Assembly: GCA_964403525.1 (NCBI GenBank)
Contig: CAYOGE010000012.1
Span: 22,852-86,851, forward strand
Source: JAJTGZ01 sp964403525
GTDB taxonomy: Bacteria > Planctomycetota > Phycisphaerae > Phycisphaerales > UBA1924
Length of the DNA: 64,000 nt
Direction: 5' to 3'
Part shown: positions 8,512 through 18,571 of the stretch, piece after piece
Numbering within the stretch: position 1 is the stretch's first letter
How the letters are laid out: the number at the start of each line of letters is the position of its first letter
The notes under the pieces: generated by a model
Databases searched by the model: none
What the model was told of the DNA's origin: nothing
The model's input: the letters and a program-made list of their open reading frames with translations, nothing else
Program-made: the position numbers and the translations under genes

Positions 8512-9321
8512 TCAGCTCCGCTGCACCACCACCGCCTCTGGCACCGCCGCCAGCAGCTTCTTCGTGTACGGGTGCTCGGGCGCGTGCATGATCTGCTCGC
8601 GATCCCCCTGCTCCACGATCACCCCAGCTTGCATCACCGCGATGCGGTCGCACATCTGGTTCACCACCGCCATGTCGTGGCTGATGAACAGGTAGCTCAG
8701 CCCCATGTCGCGCTGCAAGTCGGCCAGCAGGTTCAGCACCTGCGCCTGCACGCTCACATCCAGAGCGCTCGTCGGCTCGTCGCACACCACCAGCGAAGGC
8801 CCCAGCATCAGCGCCCGTGCGATCGCGATCCGCTGCTTCTGCCCGCCCGAAAACTCGTGCGGGTAGCGTTCCATCGCCGCCGCCGGCATGCCGCAACGCT
8901 CCAGCATCTCGCCCGCCCGCTCGCGCGCACGCCTCCGTGCCACCCGAGGCTCGTGCACGATCAGCGGCTCACCGACGACCTCCTCAACCCGCATCCGCGG
9001 GTTGAGCGAGCCGCCCGGGTCCTGGAACACGATCTGCATGCGATTGCGCAGCTCCGCCAGCCGCGCCCGCCCAGCGCCGAGCACATCCACCCCGTCAAAA
9101 ACAACCGTGCCGCCCGTCGCCTGGATCAACCGCAGCACCGCCCGCCCCGCCGTCGTTTTCCCGCACCCAGACTCGCCCACCAGGCCCAGCGTCTTTCCCG
9201 CAGGAACATCAAAGCTCACCCCATCGACCGCGCGGATGTGGTCGGTCACCCGCTGCAGGACCCCCGTCCGCACCGGAAAGTGCACCCGCAGGTCGCGAAC
9301 TTGCAGCAAGGGCCCGTTCAT
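8512..9321 (-). CDS. Oligopeptide/dipeptide ABC transporter ATP-binding protein (OppF/DppF type)
   Basis: The nucleotide-binding subunit of a peptide importer, 269 residues from ATG 9321. Walker A is GESGCGKTT, the signature is FSGGQKQRIAIARAL, Walker B is LVVCDEPTSALD, followed by ISHDMAVV. The HPYTKKLLAAVPEA tail is the peptide-transporter C-terminal motif. I preferred ATG 9321 to the in-frame start at 9366 because the N-terminus then aligns with the family and AGGA lies upstream. No permease or binding protein is adjacent, so it is either an orphan subunit or serves a transporter encoded elsewhere. Confidence 0.9.
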   Translation of the reverse strand: MNGPLLQVRDLRVHFPVRTGVLQRVTDHIRAVDGVSFDVPAGKTLGLVGESGCGKTTAGRAVLRLIQATGGTVVFDGVDVLGAGRARLAELRNRMQIVFQDPGGSLNPRMRVEEVVGEPLIVHEPRVARRRARERAGEMLERCGMPAAAMERYPHEFSGGQKQRIAIARALMLGPSLVVCDEPTSALDVSVQAQVLNLLADLQRDMGLSYLFISHDMAVVNQMCDRIAVMQAGVIVEQGDREQIMHAPEHPYTKKLLAAVPEAVVVQRS

Positions 9322-9441
9322 CACGGGCCATCCTACTACCCCCAGCCCCCCTCCCGCCGGGCGCAACGGCTGCGCCCCGCCTGCCGAGGCCCGTCCTCAT
9401 GGTGAGCTTCCCGCCACCGCTCGGGCCGATACCATCGCCCC

Positions 9442-10206
9442 GTGAACCTCACCCCTCTGCTGTCCATCCGCGCTGCAGCCCCCGCCGCGCTCGCATGCAC
9501 CCTCTTGCTCGCCGCGTGCGGCACACCCGCATCGTCGTACAAGAACAAGGGCGACATCTATTTCGACGCCGGCCAGAACCAGGTCGCGATCGAGAGCTAC
9601 GAGCAGTACCTCACACTCCGCGCCGGTGACGAGGCCGCACGCTACAACCTCTCCAAGGCGTACATGCGTTCGGGCGACTACGCCAAGGCCGCCGAGCACC
9701 TGCGCATCCTGCACACCCAGGCCCCGCGCACCCCGGAGTACACCGAAGCGCTCGCCGATGCCCTGCTCGCCGGTGGCCGGCGCGACGAGCTCTACCGTCT
9801 GCTCAAGAGCGAAGCCCTCGAGCAGCAGACCATGGACGACTGGCTGCGTCTGGGCCGGTTCGCCCTGCGCCAGGGCGACAAGGACACCGCGTTGGTCGCC
9901 CTGCTCGCTTCGGCAAAGGTCGATGCCGGTCGCTCGTGGCAGCCCCACGTCACCCTCTACGACTACTACCGCTCCATGGGCCAGCGCACCGAAGCGGTCC
10001 GCCGTCTCCGCATGGCCGCGTGGGTCGCCCCGCGCAACCCCGAGGTCACCCGCCGCATCTCAGAGTCTGGCGCCATCAACGGCCCAACCTTCCCCCTCCG
10101 CCCCGACGAGTGGGATGCACGCGTGTTCGAAAATCCGCTGCAGCCGTTCAACCCGTTCGAAGGCAAGGCCCCAGATAGCACGCCCGAGCCTGCCGCAAAC
10201 AAGTAA
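9442..10206 (+). CDS. TPR-repeat lipoprotein
   Basis: 254 residues starting at GTG 9442. The leader ends in LLLAAC, a canonical lipobox, so the mature protein should be lipid-anchored through its first cysteine. At least three tetratricopeptide-like repeats follow (GDIYFDAGQNQVAIESYEQYL, YNLSKAYMRSGDYAKAAEHL, LADALLAGGRRDELYRLL), and the C-terminus is proline-rich. TPR proteins act as scaffolds; no partner is apparent. The neighbouring genes are unrelated. Confidence 0.8.
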   Translation: MNLTPLLSIRAAAPAALACTLLLAACGTPASSYKNKGDIYFDAGQNQVAIESYEQYLTLRAGDEAARYNLSKAYMRSGDYAKAAEHLRILHTQAPRTPEYTEALADALLAGGRRDELYRLLKSEALEQQTMDDWLRLGRFALRQGDKDTALVALLASAKVDAGRSWQPHVTLYDYYRSMGQRTEAVRRLRMAAWVAPRNPEVTRRISESGAINGPTFPLRPDEWDARVFENPLQPFNPFEGKAPDSTPEPAANK

Positions 10207-10282
10207 CGAGCCCGCAATCCTGGAAGGTTGGGCAAACTGGTGACTCCAGGCGAGGTCGTTTTCGCCACACTCGATCGATGCC

Positions 10283-10312
10283 TTGACTGTGGCACCCTAG
10301 GTAATGTATAGT
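10283..10312 (+). promoter_or_regulatory. Sigma-70-type promoter of the arsR-methyltransferase/ahcY unit
   Basis: TTGACT (10283-10288) and TATAGT (10307-10312) are separated by 18 bp. Transcription would start near 10319, only about 10 nt before the ATG at 10329. No Shine-Dalgarno sequence precedes that ATG, so the mRNA is probably leaderless or nearly so. The -10 box abuts the inverted repeat at 10311-10334. Confidence 0.7.
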
Positions 10313-10334
10313 TCATCCGGATATACGGATGAAC
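10311..10334. promoter_or_regulatory. Perfect inverted-repeat operator over the transcription and translation start
   Basis: GTTCATCCG and CGGATGAAC form a perfect 9-bp inverted repeat around GATATA. It touches the -10 box, covers the predicted transcription start and includes the ATG of the ArsR-family gene. ArsR-family repressors usually bind such palindromes at their own promoter, and SAH-responsive ArsR regulators (SahR) of the methyl cycle are known in Desulfovibrio. Autorepression relieved by S-adenosylhomocysteine is therefore a reasonable inference. Confidence 0.7.
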
Positions 10335-11324
10335 AAGGCCGCCCAAACATCCTTGGTTGATCGTCTGACCGCTCTCAGCGAGCCGGTCCGCTTGCGCCTG
10401 CTGCGACTGCTGGAGAAGGAAGAACTCTCCGTCGGCGAACTCGCCCGAATCGTGCAACTCCCGCAGTCAACCGTCAGCCGTCACCTCAAGGTGCTCAGCG
10501 ACGGCGGCTGGGTCGTCTCGCGCTCTGAGGGCACAAGCACGCTGCTGCGGCTCGTGCGCGACGACCTCGACCAGGCCCACCGCGCCCTCTGGCACACCGT
10601 CCGCGAGCAGATGGGCCCCAGCCCGGAGCTTGACGAAGACAACCGCCGCCTCACCGGCGTTCTCAACGACCGCCGCGGCGACACGCAGGCCTTCTTCGGG
10701 CGCGTCGCAGGGCAGTGGGACGGTGTCCGCCAGGAACTCTTCGGCGACCGCGCCACCGTGCAATCGCTGCTGGCGCTCCTCCCGCAGAGCTGGGTCGTCG
10801 CCGACATCGGCTGCGGCACCGGCAACGCCGCCGAGGTCCTCGCGCCGCTTGTGGCCAAGGTCTTCGCGATCGACCAGAGTGACGCGATGCTCGCCGCCGC
10901 ACAGAAGCGCCTCGCGGGCGTGGCCAACGTCGACTTCCTCCGCGGCGACGTCGAGAAGCTCCCGCTCAAGAGCGCCAGCGTCGATGCCGCCGTCTGCGTG
11001 CTGGTGCTCCACCACATCGAAGACCCAACACTCGCGTGCGCGGAGATGGCCCGGATCCTCAAGCCCGGCGGTGTCTGCCTCATCGTCGACATGGTCGAGC
11101 ACGACCGCGTGCAGTACAAGCACGCGATGGGCCACCGCTGGCTCGGCTTCGGCATCCCGCAACTGGTGCGCCTGCTCGGCGATGCCGGGCTTGTCGATGT
11201 CCGCTTCTCCGTCCTCCCCTCCGCCGCTGAGGCCAAGGGCCCCGGGCTCTTCAGCTGCACCGCACGCCGCCCGTCCGAGAAAACCACGAACCCCGCGGCC
11301 GTTGGCAGGCCGCCACGTTCATAA
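10329..11324 (+). CDS. ArsR-family regulator fused to a SAM-dependent methyltransferase
   Basis: 331 residues. The N-terminal 90 residues are a winged helix (LSVGELARIVQLPQSTVSRHLKVLSDGGWV). A class I methyltransferase follows from about residue 140, with motif I VVADIGCGTGNA, the acidic loop KVFAIDQSD, and LRGDVEKLPLKSASVDAAVCVLVLHH. No metal-binding cysteine pair of the classic arsenic sensor is seen in the HTH. It is directly upstream of ahcY, 100 bp apart and on the same strand. A fusion of a regulator with a SAM-binding domain next to SAH hydrolase suggests it senses the SAM/SAH balance. Whether it also methylates a substrate is unknown. Confidence 0.88.
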   Translation: MNKAAQTSLVDRLTALSEPVRLRLLRLLEKEELSVGELARIVQLPQSTVSRHLKVLSDGGWVVSRSEGTSTLLRLVRDDLDQAHRALWHTVREQMGPSPELDEDNRRLTGVLNDRRGDTQAFFGRVAGQWDGVRQELFGDRATVQSLLALLPQSWVVADIGCGTGNAAEVLAPLVAKVFAIDQSDAMLAAAQKRLAGVANVDFLRGDVEKLPLKSASVDAAVCVLVLHHIEDPTLACAEMARILKPGGVCLIVDMVEHDRVQYKHAMGHRWLGFGIPQLVRLLGDAGLVDVRFSVLPSAAEAKGPGLFSCTARRPSEKTTNPAAVGRPPRS

Positions 11325-11424
11325 AACCCGCGCCCCGCAGGTCCGAACCGTTCCTCGCCGATCTCAACCGTCCTCATCCGCTCTTCAAGGCTCACCCCAC
11401 ACGACGTTTTTCAAGGAACCCGCC

Positions 11425-12999
<1,575 letters not shown>

Positions 13000-13045
13000 T
13001 CGGTCGTTACCCGCGACCCGGGCGGAACCAGCCACTGCAAAGAAG

Positions 13046-13073
13046 AGGCCCGCGCCGACCACGGCGCGGGCCT
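13046..13073. terminator. Terminator after ahcY
   Basis: A perfect 12-bp stem, AGGCCCGCGCCG / CGGCGCGGGCCT with loop ACCA, is followed by TTC on the plus strand. On the minus strand the stem is followed by CTTCTTTG, so it can also stop the convergent gene at 13155-13742. Confidence 0.8.
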
Positions 13074-13154
13074 TTCAAATAGTGCGCAAACGGCTCGCCC
13101 GGCAACAGGCACGAGAACGACCGGATCAGGGCCGGTCGAACGCGTCAGCAGCGA

Positions 13155-13742
13155 TCAACCCGCCGTCGGATGCTTCGCCGCGTCAACCTTGCCGCTCGTT
13201 GACGACGATGCGTTCGACTCGCGCGCAGCCGCAGACTGCTCAACACGCTCCCAGGCTGCGCGTGACGCGTGCCTGGCCTGCTCCCAGTCAAGCGTCGATT
13301 CGCCCCTGGCCTGCTTCCAACCGCGCCCAAGGTCCGCCTCCGCGGTGTCAAACGTCCGCGTCGAGCCGTCCTTGCTGCCGTAGCTCTCCCAGCCGTACCG
13401 ATAGGCCGGCGCGTACTGGTCATAGCCGATCACCCTGTCGGCGTACGGCCGGCTCGCGTGATTGTCCTGCCAGTACTTCGTCTCGATCGTGGGGTTGAGC
13501 ACCTCGGCCGTGGCCTTGCCGGCGATGCCGCCCGCTACAGCGCCGACGATCGCTCCGGCAACCGCACCGACCGGGCCGGCCACCGCGCCGCCCACTGCGC
13601 CGGCCGCGGCGCCCACGCCGACCGCTCCGATTCCGGTGCCGATCGGATGGTCGCCGGTAACCCCGGCGATCGGGTTCTCCTTGTGCGCTTTGCTGATATC
13701 GGTCGCCTTGTTTCCGTTCACGTCGCGAGAGTCTGAGGCCAT
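13155..13742 (-). CDS. Glycine-zipper protein of unknown function
   Basis: 195 residues from ATG 13742, with AAGGAG just upstream. Residues of about 30-75 form an Ala/Gly/Val/Pro zipper (GTGIGAVGVGAAAGAVGGAV...AVAGGIAGKATAE) that can insert in or span a membrane. The rest is hydrophilic and rich in Tyr, Trp and Ser, with NHASRPYADRVIGYDQYAPAYRYG. Related small glycine-zipper proteins are common next to stress genes, but no function is established. It stands alone between ahcY and a two-component locus. Confidence 0.7.
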   Translation of the reverse strand: MASDSRDVNGNKATDISKAHKENPIAGVTGDHPIGTGIGAVGVGAAAGAVGGAVAGPVGAVAGAIVGAVAGGIAGKATAEVLNPTIETKYWQDNHASRPYADRVIGYDQYAPAYRYGWESYGSKDGSTRTFDTAEADLGRGWKQARGESTLDWEQARHASRAAWERVEQSAAARESNASSSTSGKVDAAKHPTAG

Positions 13743-14009
13743 GAGGAGCTCCTTCGAAGTGGCCCGGGGCTCGACGTCCCGGACCGGGTTTGAGCGGTGC
13801 CGTGGCCAGGCAGCCACGGCAACCGCCGTTGTTGCGAACACTCGACCGCGCCTCTGCCGCGATGCCCGCGAGAACGGGCAGCGCCCGCGCACGCTCCGGC
13901 GCTGTCGCGCCACCGCGCAGCAGAAAGCGATACACACATCATGCGTGCACCGACGCCCGGCGGCAATGACGGAAACATGCTCGATCGCGTGGGCGCGATG
14001 CGGGCGGTC

Positions 14010-14813
14010 TCAGGCCTGCGCCAGCCCCTCGCGGATCGCGAACCGCATCAGGTTCGCGCGGTCCGCGATGCCGAGCTTCTTCATCATCCGGTCCTGATGA
14101 CCGTCGATCGTCTTGGCGCTGCGGCAAAGCTGCTCCGCGATCTGCGTGCGGTTCAGCCCCTTGCCTATCAGCCGCAGGATCTCCACCTCGCGCCCGGTCA
14201 ACGAGTCCAGCAGCGTGATCGGTGCGCCCACGAACAGCTTGTCGTTGCGGCGCGGCGCTGCGACGCGGCTCAGTCCCCCGCGCCTCGGCGGCGCGCCCGG
14301 CAGGCAGCGCTCACGCACCTTCGGGCCCAGCAGAAAGGTCCCCGGCTGCCGGCGCATGACCGTCCTGATGCCGCTGACGATGTCATCAAGCTCGTCGGAC
14401 TTTGCGAAGTACGCGCACACCCCGGCGGCGAACGACGCCGAGACGAACGCGTCGCGGATGTGCGCACTCAGCACGATCACACGCACAGCGGGGTGCAACT
14501 GCCGCAGACGGCTCGCGGCCTCGAACGCGTCCGGACCCGGCATCTCGATGTCCAGCAGCACCGCGCTCGGCGCGAGCCTCGCGACCGTCTCAAGCAGAAG
14601 GGCGGCGCTCGCGAGCCTTCCGATAACCTCAAACTCCCCATCGATCGCAAACTGGGCCTTGAGCCCCTCGACAAGCACGGCGTGGTCGTCGACGCAGAGA
14701 ATCCGCACGGCCTCGGACGCGCCGCGGCGTGGGGCGGGTGAAGCCTCTGCGTTGGCGTGCAGGCCGACCCGCGCTGCGCGCCCGGAACTGGGTGTGTATT
14801 CGGCGCGGCTCAT
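14010..14813 (-). CDS. Response regulator, receiver plus LuxR-type HTH
   Basis: 267 residues. The receiver domain from about residue 36 has ILCVDDH (acidic pair) and VLLDIEMPGPDAF with the phospho-acceptor aspartate; IVLSAH and AKSDE supply the conserved S/T and K. The C-terminal HTH reads LTGREVEILRLIGKGLNRTQIAEQL...KTIDGHQDRMMKKLGI, where the usual 'TVxxHxxxI' is TIDGHQDRM. Its ATG overlaps the stop of the upstream kinase fragment as ATGA. This implies a two-gene unit whose kinase is now interrupted by stop codons. Confidence 0.9.
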   Translation of the reverse strand: MSRAEYTPSSGRAARVGLHANAEASPAPRRGASEAVRILCVDDHAVLVEGLKAQFAIDGEFEVIGRLASAALLLETVARLAPSAVLLDIEMPGPDAFEAASRLRQLHPAVRVIVLSAHIRDAFVSASFAAGVCAYFAKSDELDDIVSGIRTVMRRQPGTFLLGPKVRERCLPGAPPRRGGLSRVAAPRRNDKLFVGAPITLLDSLTGREVEILRLIGKGLNRTQIAEQLCRSAKTIDGHQDRMMKKLGIADRANLMRFAIREGLAQA

Positions 14814-15229
14814 GTGGTCTCCTTGGGGGGTTCTGCCTCATCCCCACCCCGCGCAGCAAGAGAAATCGTGTGGCGCATGGCCTCAAAGTCGTCGGGTGGA
14901 TCGATCACCGCGGCCCCCAGCCGCAGCCACCGGGCCCGCGTGCTCGCCGCCGGCTCACCCAGCAGGACCAGCGACCTCTTCTTGCCGCGGGCGTGCCAGC
15001 GCTGCGCTGTTTTCAGCGCCGCAGGCGATGGCCGCGTGACCCACACGTCGGCATTGCCCGGAGACGGCTTCTTGCCGCCCCGCAGCCGAAGCCCAGCGCC
15101 CAGCAGCACCTGCGTGACCAGAGCGGCCGTCCGGTGATCGGCGATCGACAGCGCCGCCGTTCGCGCGGCAACGCCGTCCGCGTGCTTTCTGCGTGCCAGC
15201 GGCGTTGCCGCCCGCAGCGTGAGGTCCAC
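14810..15229 (-). pseudogene. C-terminal fragment of the interrupted histidine kinase (receiver-like tail)
   Basis: This segment is in the same frame as the kinase core upstream. Across the stop codon at 15260-15262 the reading continues as LRSPPGHGTTVDLTLRAA, the expected end of an ATPase domain, and then enters about 110 residues (LSIADHRTAALVTQVLLGAG...RSLVLLGEPAAS) that resemble a degenerate receiver domain without an obvious phospho-acceptor aspartate. A GTG at 15229 could restart translation here. The end overlaps the response regulator start by 4 bp. Confidence 0.7.
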
Positions 15230-15259
15230 CGTTGTGCCGTGCCCCGGCGGCGAGCGGAG

Positions 15260-16114
15260 CTAAACCTGCCCGCCCGCCCGCGCCGCGACCTTCCTCACCA
15301 GCGGAAGCCCCAGGCCGGTCCCCATCTCCCTCGCCTTGGTCGTAAAGAACGGGTCGAACGCGCGCCGCTGGATCGCAGGCGCCATGCCCCTCCCGTTGTC
15401 GCTCACGCTCAGCCGCACGGTCGCGTTGGGTCCGTCGTCAACCGTCTGCGCACTCAGGCGCACATGCGCGCCGCGTCGCCCCTTGGGCGCCGCTTCGCCG
15501 GCGTTCACCATCAGGTTCAAGATCGCCTGCGTCAGCCAGTGCGGCGGGATCCGCACCTCCGGCAGGTCACGCGGCAGCCGCACGCTCAGCTTCACGTGCG
15601 GCGGCAGCGACTTGCGCAGCAGCGGGCCCATGTTGGTCCACCATGTCGCGACGTTGGTCGTCTCGTCCGCATCGCCCGCGATCCCCGGGCCGTCGGGGTT
15701 CAAGGCGAGAAAGTGCAGCCCGTCGCTGAGGTGCTGCAGGTACGCGATCGAGCGCCGCACGGCCCTGATGTGCCGCACCGCGGCGGGCGAGAGCCCGCCG
15801 TGCTCAAGCGCGTTCAGCCGCGCCCGCACCGGCAGCAGCACGTTGTTCATGTCGTGCCCAAGCCCCGCCGCGAGCGTGCCGAGCGAGGCGAGCCGGTCGG
15901 TGAGCTGCAGCCGAAGATTGGCCGTCGCCAGCGCGCGCGTCTGCTCGGTGATCAGGTGCTGCATCCGCGACCGCTCGACCGTCGTGCTGGCCGACGTGTC
16001 GATCTGGTTGGTGATGTCGCGGATGATCCCGATGAAGTACTGCGTCCCCAGCGTCGGCAGCACCGCCCGCGACATCGAAAGCTCGATCTGGATAGCGGTG
16101 CCATCCTTGCGCAC
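15260..16114 (-). pseudogene. Histidine kinase core, bounded by two in-frame TAG codons
   Basis: Reading the minus strand without regard to stops gives one continuous kinase of about 547 residues from 16453 to 14810: PAS sensor, dimerisation/histidine domain, ATPase and a receiver-like tail. It is broken by TAG at 16151-16153 (inside the PAS domain) and TAG at 15260-15262 (near the end of the ATPase, GGQV-stop-LRSPPGHGT). The fragment between has the phospho-acceptor in AAGLGHDMNNVL, the N box LNLMVNAGEA, VSDNGRGMAP and GTGLGLPLVRK. The core could start at GTG 16114 as a truncated protein. Both stops are TAG and the frame is otherwise intact with strong codon bias, so this is a young pseudogene, a readthrough gene or a sequence error. 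Confidence 0.8.
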
Positions 16115-16150
16115 GGCGCCGCACCGGCGCGTCCGCTGGAGTGAGGCGGT

Positions 16151-16453
16151 CTAGTCCGCGTGGCGATAGCGGTCCAGGTAGCGGTCGAGCGACGAACGCC
16201 GCGGCTCGGGCACAAGCACCTGCATGTTCTGGCCAAGCAACTCAGCCGGCGTCCAGCCGAACACCTGCTCGACCGAATCGCTCGCAGACTGGATGAACCC
16301 GCCCGCGTTCATCGTGATGATGGGGTCCAGCGGAAAACGGGCGGCCTCGTCGCGGAGGGCGAACGCGCTCGCCGCGGCAAGACGCTCCGCCCGCGCGGTT
16401 ACCTTCGACGCTCGTGAGGAGCGTGCGGGAGCGTGTTTGTAGCCAACTGGCAT
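16151..16453 (-). pseudogene. N-terminal PAS fragment of the interrupted histidine kinase
   Basis: About 100 residues from ATG 16453 to the TAG at 16151. The PAS core is clear: DPIITMNAGGFIQSASDSVEQVFGWTPAELLGQNMQVLVPEPRRSSLDRYL. After the stop the same frame continues into VRKDGTAIQIELSMSRA, the second half of a PAS domain. No good ribosome site precedes 16453. A longer in-frame extension up to 16666 overlaps the divergent gene at 16614 and looks non-coding. Confidence 0.7.
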
Positions 16454-16613
16454 GTGCAAGTGTACTGCCAGCAACCCGCCGCGCCCGCTGTTTCGCCGAA
16501 TGAACCAGAGATGAGGGAAGTTTCCGCGTAGCTGCCGCAGACCGCAACAGCCATGATCAGCCAGTTGGCGGGCACGGCCACAGGCCCGTAACACAGCAGA
16601 AACGGAGGCTCTC

Positions 16614-16904
16614 GTGCGCAACAGGCAAGCCACATCCGCCGCCGCAAACGCCGAAGCAGAAGACATACGCCTGCTCGTGCAGGCCGTCGAGCGCGAGTTC
16701 TGGCGTATCCATGCTGGTAACGGCGTGATCAGCTGGCCCGAGGCCGAGCGCTACCTGCAGCGCATCCTCGCGCACGCCGTCGCCGGCGACGACGAGGCGA
16801 CGGCCCGCCCGGCGCGGTGCTCTGCGCTCCAGCCCGCGGCGAGCCGCACGCGCATCACTTGGGGGAACGTTCCGCATAGACACAAGCGCCGCGCGCGGTC
16901 ATGA
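16614..16904 (+). CDS. Small hypothetical protein
   Basis: 96 residues from GTG 16614, preceded by GGAGG at a good distance. The N-terminal half is helical and charged (DIRLLVQAVEREFWRIHAGNG...WPEAERYLQRILAHA); the C-terminal third is low-complexity and basic. I do not recognise a family. It is divergent from the broken kinase and could be unrelated to it. Confidence 0.5.
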   Translation: MRNRQATSAAANAEAEDIRLLVQAVEREFWRIHAGNGVISWPEAERYLQRILAHAVAGDDEATARPARCSALQPAASRTRITWGNVPHRHKRRARS

Positions 16905-17007
16905 TGCTGGTGATTGAAACCGGCTGCGCGTTGTGACGCGACGCCGCCGGCGACACTCGCGTCCGGCCCTCGTGCCGGACGAACTTTCGCACCCACGGAG
17001 CACCCTC

Positions 17008-17166
17008 ATGCTCGGAACTGTTCTCATCATCATCCTGGTCCTCCTCCTCATCGGCGGGCTGCCCCTGTTCCCCTACAGCCGCAAGTGGGGCTACGGGCCC
17101 GGCGGCGTGATCGGCCTGCTGCTGGTCGTGCTCATCGTCATGATGCTGATGGGCGTCTTCCGCTGA
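17008..17166 (+). CDS. DUF3309-type small membrane protein
   Basis: 52 residues. It starts MLGTVLIIILVLLLIGGLPL, a membrane helix, then FPYSRKWGYGPGGVIGLLLVVLIVMMLMG, a second helix. The 'P-x-W-x-x-S/Y-x-x-W-G-Y-x-P-S/G-G' centre is the DUF3309 pattern. ACGGAG lies 7 nt before the ATG. The family is widespread, found in stress-responsive or biofilm contexts, and its function is unknown. Confidence 0.85.
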   Translation: MLGTVLIIILVLLLIGGLPLFPYSRKWGYGPGGVIGLLLVVLIVMMLMGVFR

Positions 17167-17255
17167 ATCGACCGCTCAACACGGCCGGCGGCGTGGCACG
17201 ACGGATACCCGTGTCACGCCGCTGCCTCTGACTTGATACCTCGAAAGGGAACACC

Positions 17256-17522
17256 ATGACCATGAACAGACCAGGGCCAAAGCAACAGCCTCAACCGTCA
17301 GTGCCCTCTGCGGCCGTTCAAGCCGGTGCTCTCGCCACAAGGCTCTCGGTGTCATGCTTCGCGGCCCTGGCGTGCGCAGAGGCGCTCAACTACGGCCGCT
17401 CGCACCCAGGTTCCCGGCGCCTCGCTCTCGCCCTCGACAACGACACCCCCGCCGACGTCGATCGCGAGGCGCTCCCAAGCCGCAAGCCGCAGCCGAGGCT
17501 CATGCCGCCCGCGTCAATGTAG
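17256..17522 (+). CDS. Small hypothetical protein, doubtful
   Basis: 88 residues from ATG 17256, with AAAGGGA upstream. It is rich in Pro, Ala and Arg, with a possible short hydrophobic segment (LSVSCFAALACAEAL). No family is recognised. The ribosome site is the main reason to list it. Confidence 0.35.
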   Translation: MTMNRPGPKQQPQPSVPSAAVQAGALATRLSVSCFAALACAEALNYGRSHPGSRRLALALDNDTPADVDREALPSRKPQPRLMPPASM

Positions 17523-17860
17523 ATCCCTTTGAAGAAGCCCGCCCGCGCGGGGCAGCGGTGAAGCTCGCACGGCGGATCCCTCTCGACCGTGCTCTCCACC
17601 GTTGCCGCACCCACAGCGGCTGCGCGCCACACCGGGGCACGACCCCCGAGGATCAGTGCGTGCGCAGCTCCAGGCGACGCCCTCGAGCCGTCGCGCCGGG
17701 CCAAGGTTGATGAGAAGGGGCAAGGCCCGCGTACCCACAGCGCGGGCCTTGTCATTTGCTCGCGCAACCCACCGACGCTCCACGCGCTCCGATATGATGC
17801 CCCGCGCTCATTCCGCCGGTCCCGCATCCACTCTCTTCCATCAACTCCATCGAGGGCCCC
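17523..17860. other. 338-bp gene-free stretch before the HPF-like gene
   Basis: No convincing coding sequence. The only clear element is the hairpin at 17722-17750. The last 60 bp are likely to hold the promoter of the gene at 17861; GAGGGCCCC precedes its ATG. Confidence 0.5.
17722..17750 (+). terminator. Hairpin terminator
   Basis: A perfect 10-bp stem, AAGGCCCGCG / CGCGGGCCTT, with a 9-nt loop, followed by GTCATTT. The stem shares GGCCCGCG with the ahcY terminator, suggesting a common type in this genome. Confidence 0.65.
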
Positions 17861-18427
17861 ATGCCGCGAACCACCACCACCGTTAACAAATCAAAGCAGA
17901 TCAAGGCCACCGCATCCCTCAAGCGTGCCCGCGTAGAAGAAGCCGGTCTCGGCGGCCGCCGCGCCGGCAAGGCCCTCGCCACCACCAGCGTTGCCCAGGC
18001 CCAGCGCGATGCCCGTAACGCCAAGCCAATCGCCGCGGCGAAGCCCAAGCCCACGCCCGCCAACGCAAAGCCCGCTTCCGCGCCAAAGAAGAAGAACGCC
18101 GCACGCTCGGCCCTCCTCATCGAGGTCCGCACCTCCCACACCGTCCCCGGCAGCGCGAGCCTCGATGCCCACGTTGAGTCGGTCATCTCCGGCACGCTCT
18201 CGCGATTCTTCGAGCGCCTCACGCGCATCGACGTCTACCTCAACGACGAGAACGGTGCCAAGTCCGGCGGCAGCGACAAGCACTGCCAGATCGAGGCGCG
18301 CCCCGCCGCCAGCAAGCCCGTCTCCGCCTCAGCCAACGCGGCAACCATCGAAAAGGCCCTCACCACCGCCGCCGGCAAGATGAAACGCCTGCTGACCACC
18401 AAGTTTGAGAAGCGCTCGCGCCGGTAG
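17861..18427 (+). CDS. HPF/RaiA-family ribosome-associated protein with basic N-terminal extension
   Basis: 188 residues. The first 85 are lysine/alanine/proline-rich and disordered. The rest reads as an HPF/RaiA fold: VESVISGTLSRFFERLTRIDVYLNDENG, then SDKHCQIEARPA and ATIEKALTTAAGKMKRLLTTKFEKRSR. Such proteins bind the small ribosomal subunit and silence or dimerise ribosomes in stationary phase. The order of strand and helix, 'DVYLxDENGxK' and the final basic helix support this. The long N-terminal extension is unusual; the family is normally about 100 residues. Confidence 0.75.
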   Translation: MPRTTTTVNKSKQIKATASLKRARVEEAGLGGRRAGKALATTSVAQAQRDARNAKPIAAAKPKPTPANAKPASAPKKKNAARSALLIEVRTSHTVPGSASLDAHVESVISGTLSRFFERLTRIDVYLNDENGAKSGGSDKHCQIEARPAASKPVSASANAATIEKALTTAAGKMKRLLTTKFEKRSRR

Positions 18428-18571
18428 GCCCGCAACCGCTCCGGCGATCCGTGCTGAGCCACCACCCGTTCAATGGGCTTGGCCGATACCCATCCCGGCG
18501 GCACATCTGATAGGCTCGGCTCTCAGCAGCCGCGGCGGTCCTCCACCCGGCGCATGTGAAGGATCGGCCCC

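Noticed and set aside
11325..11424. SAH riboswitch before ahcY
   Set aside because: I could not find the pseudoknot core of the SAH riboswitch in this 100-bp spacer; the operator upstream of the ArsR gene is a better explanation for control.
14810..16453. Genome-wide reassignment of TAG as a sense codon
   Set aside because: Other genes in the window (for example at 5087, 18427 and 39740) end at TAG at the expected family length, so TAG works as a stop here.
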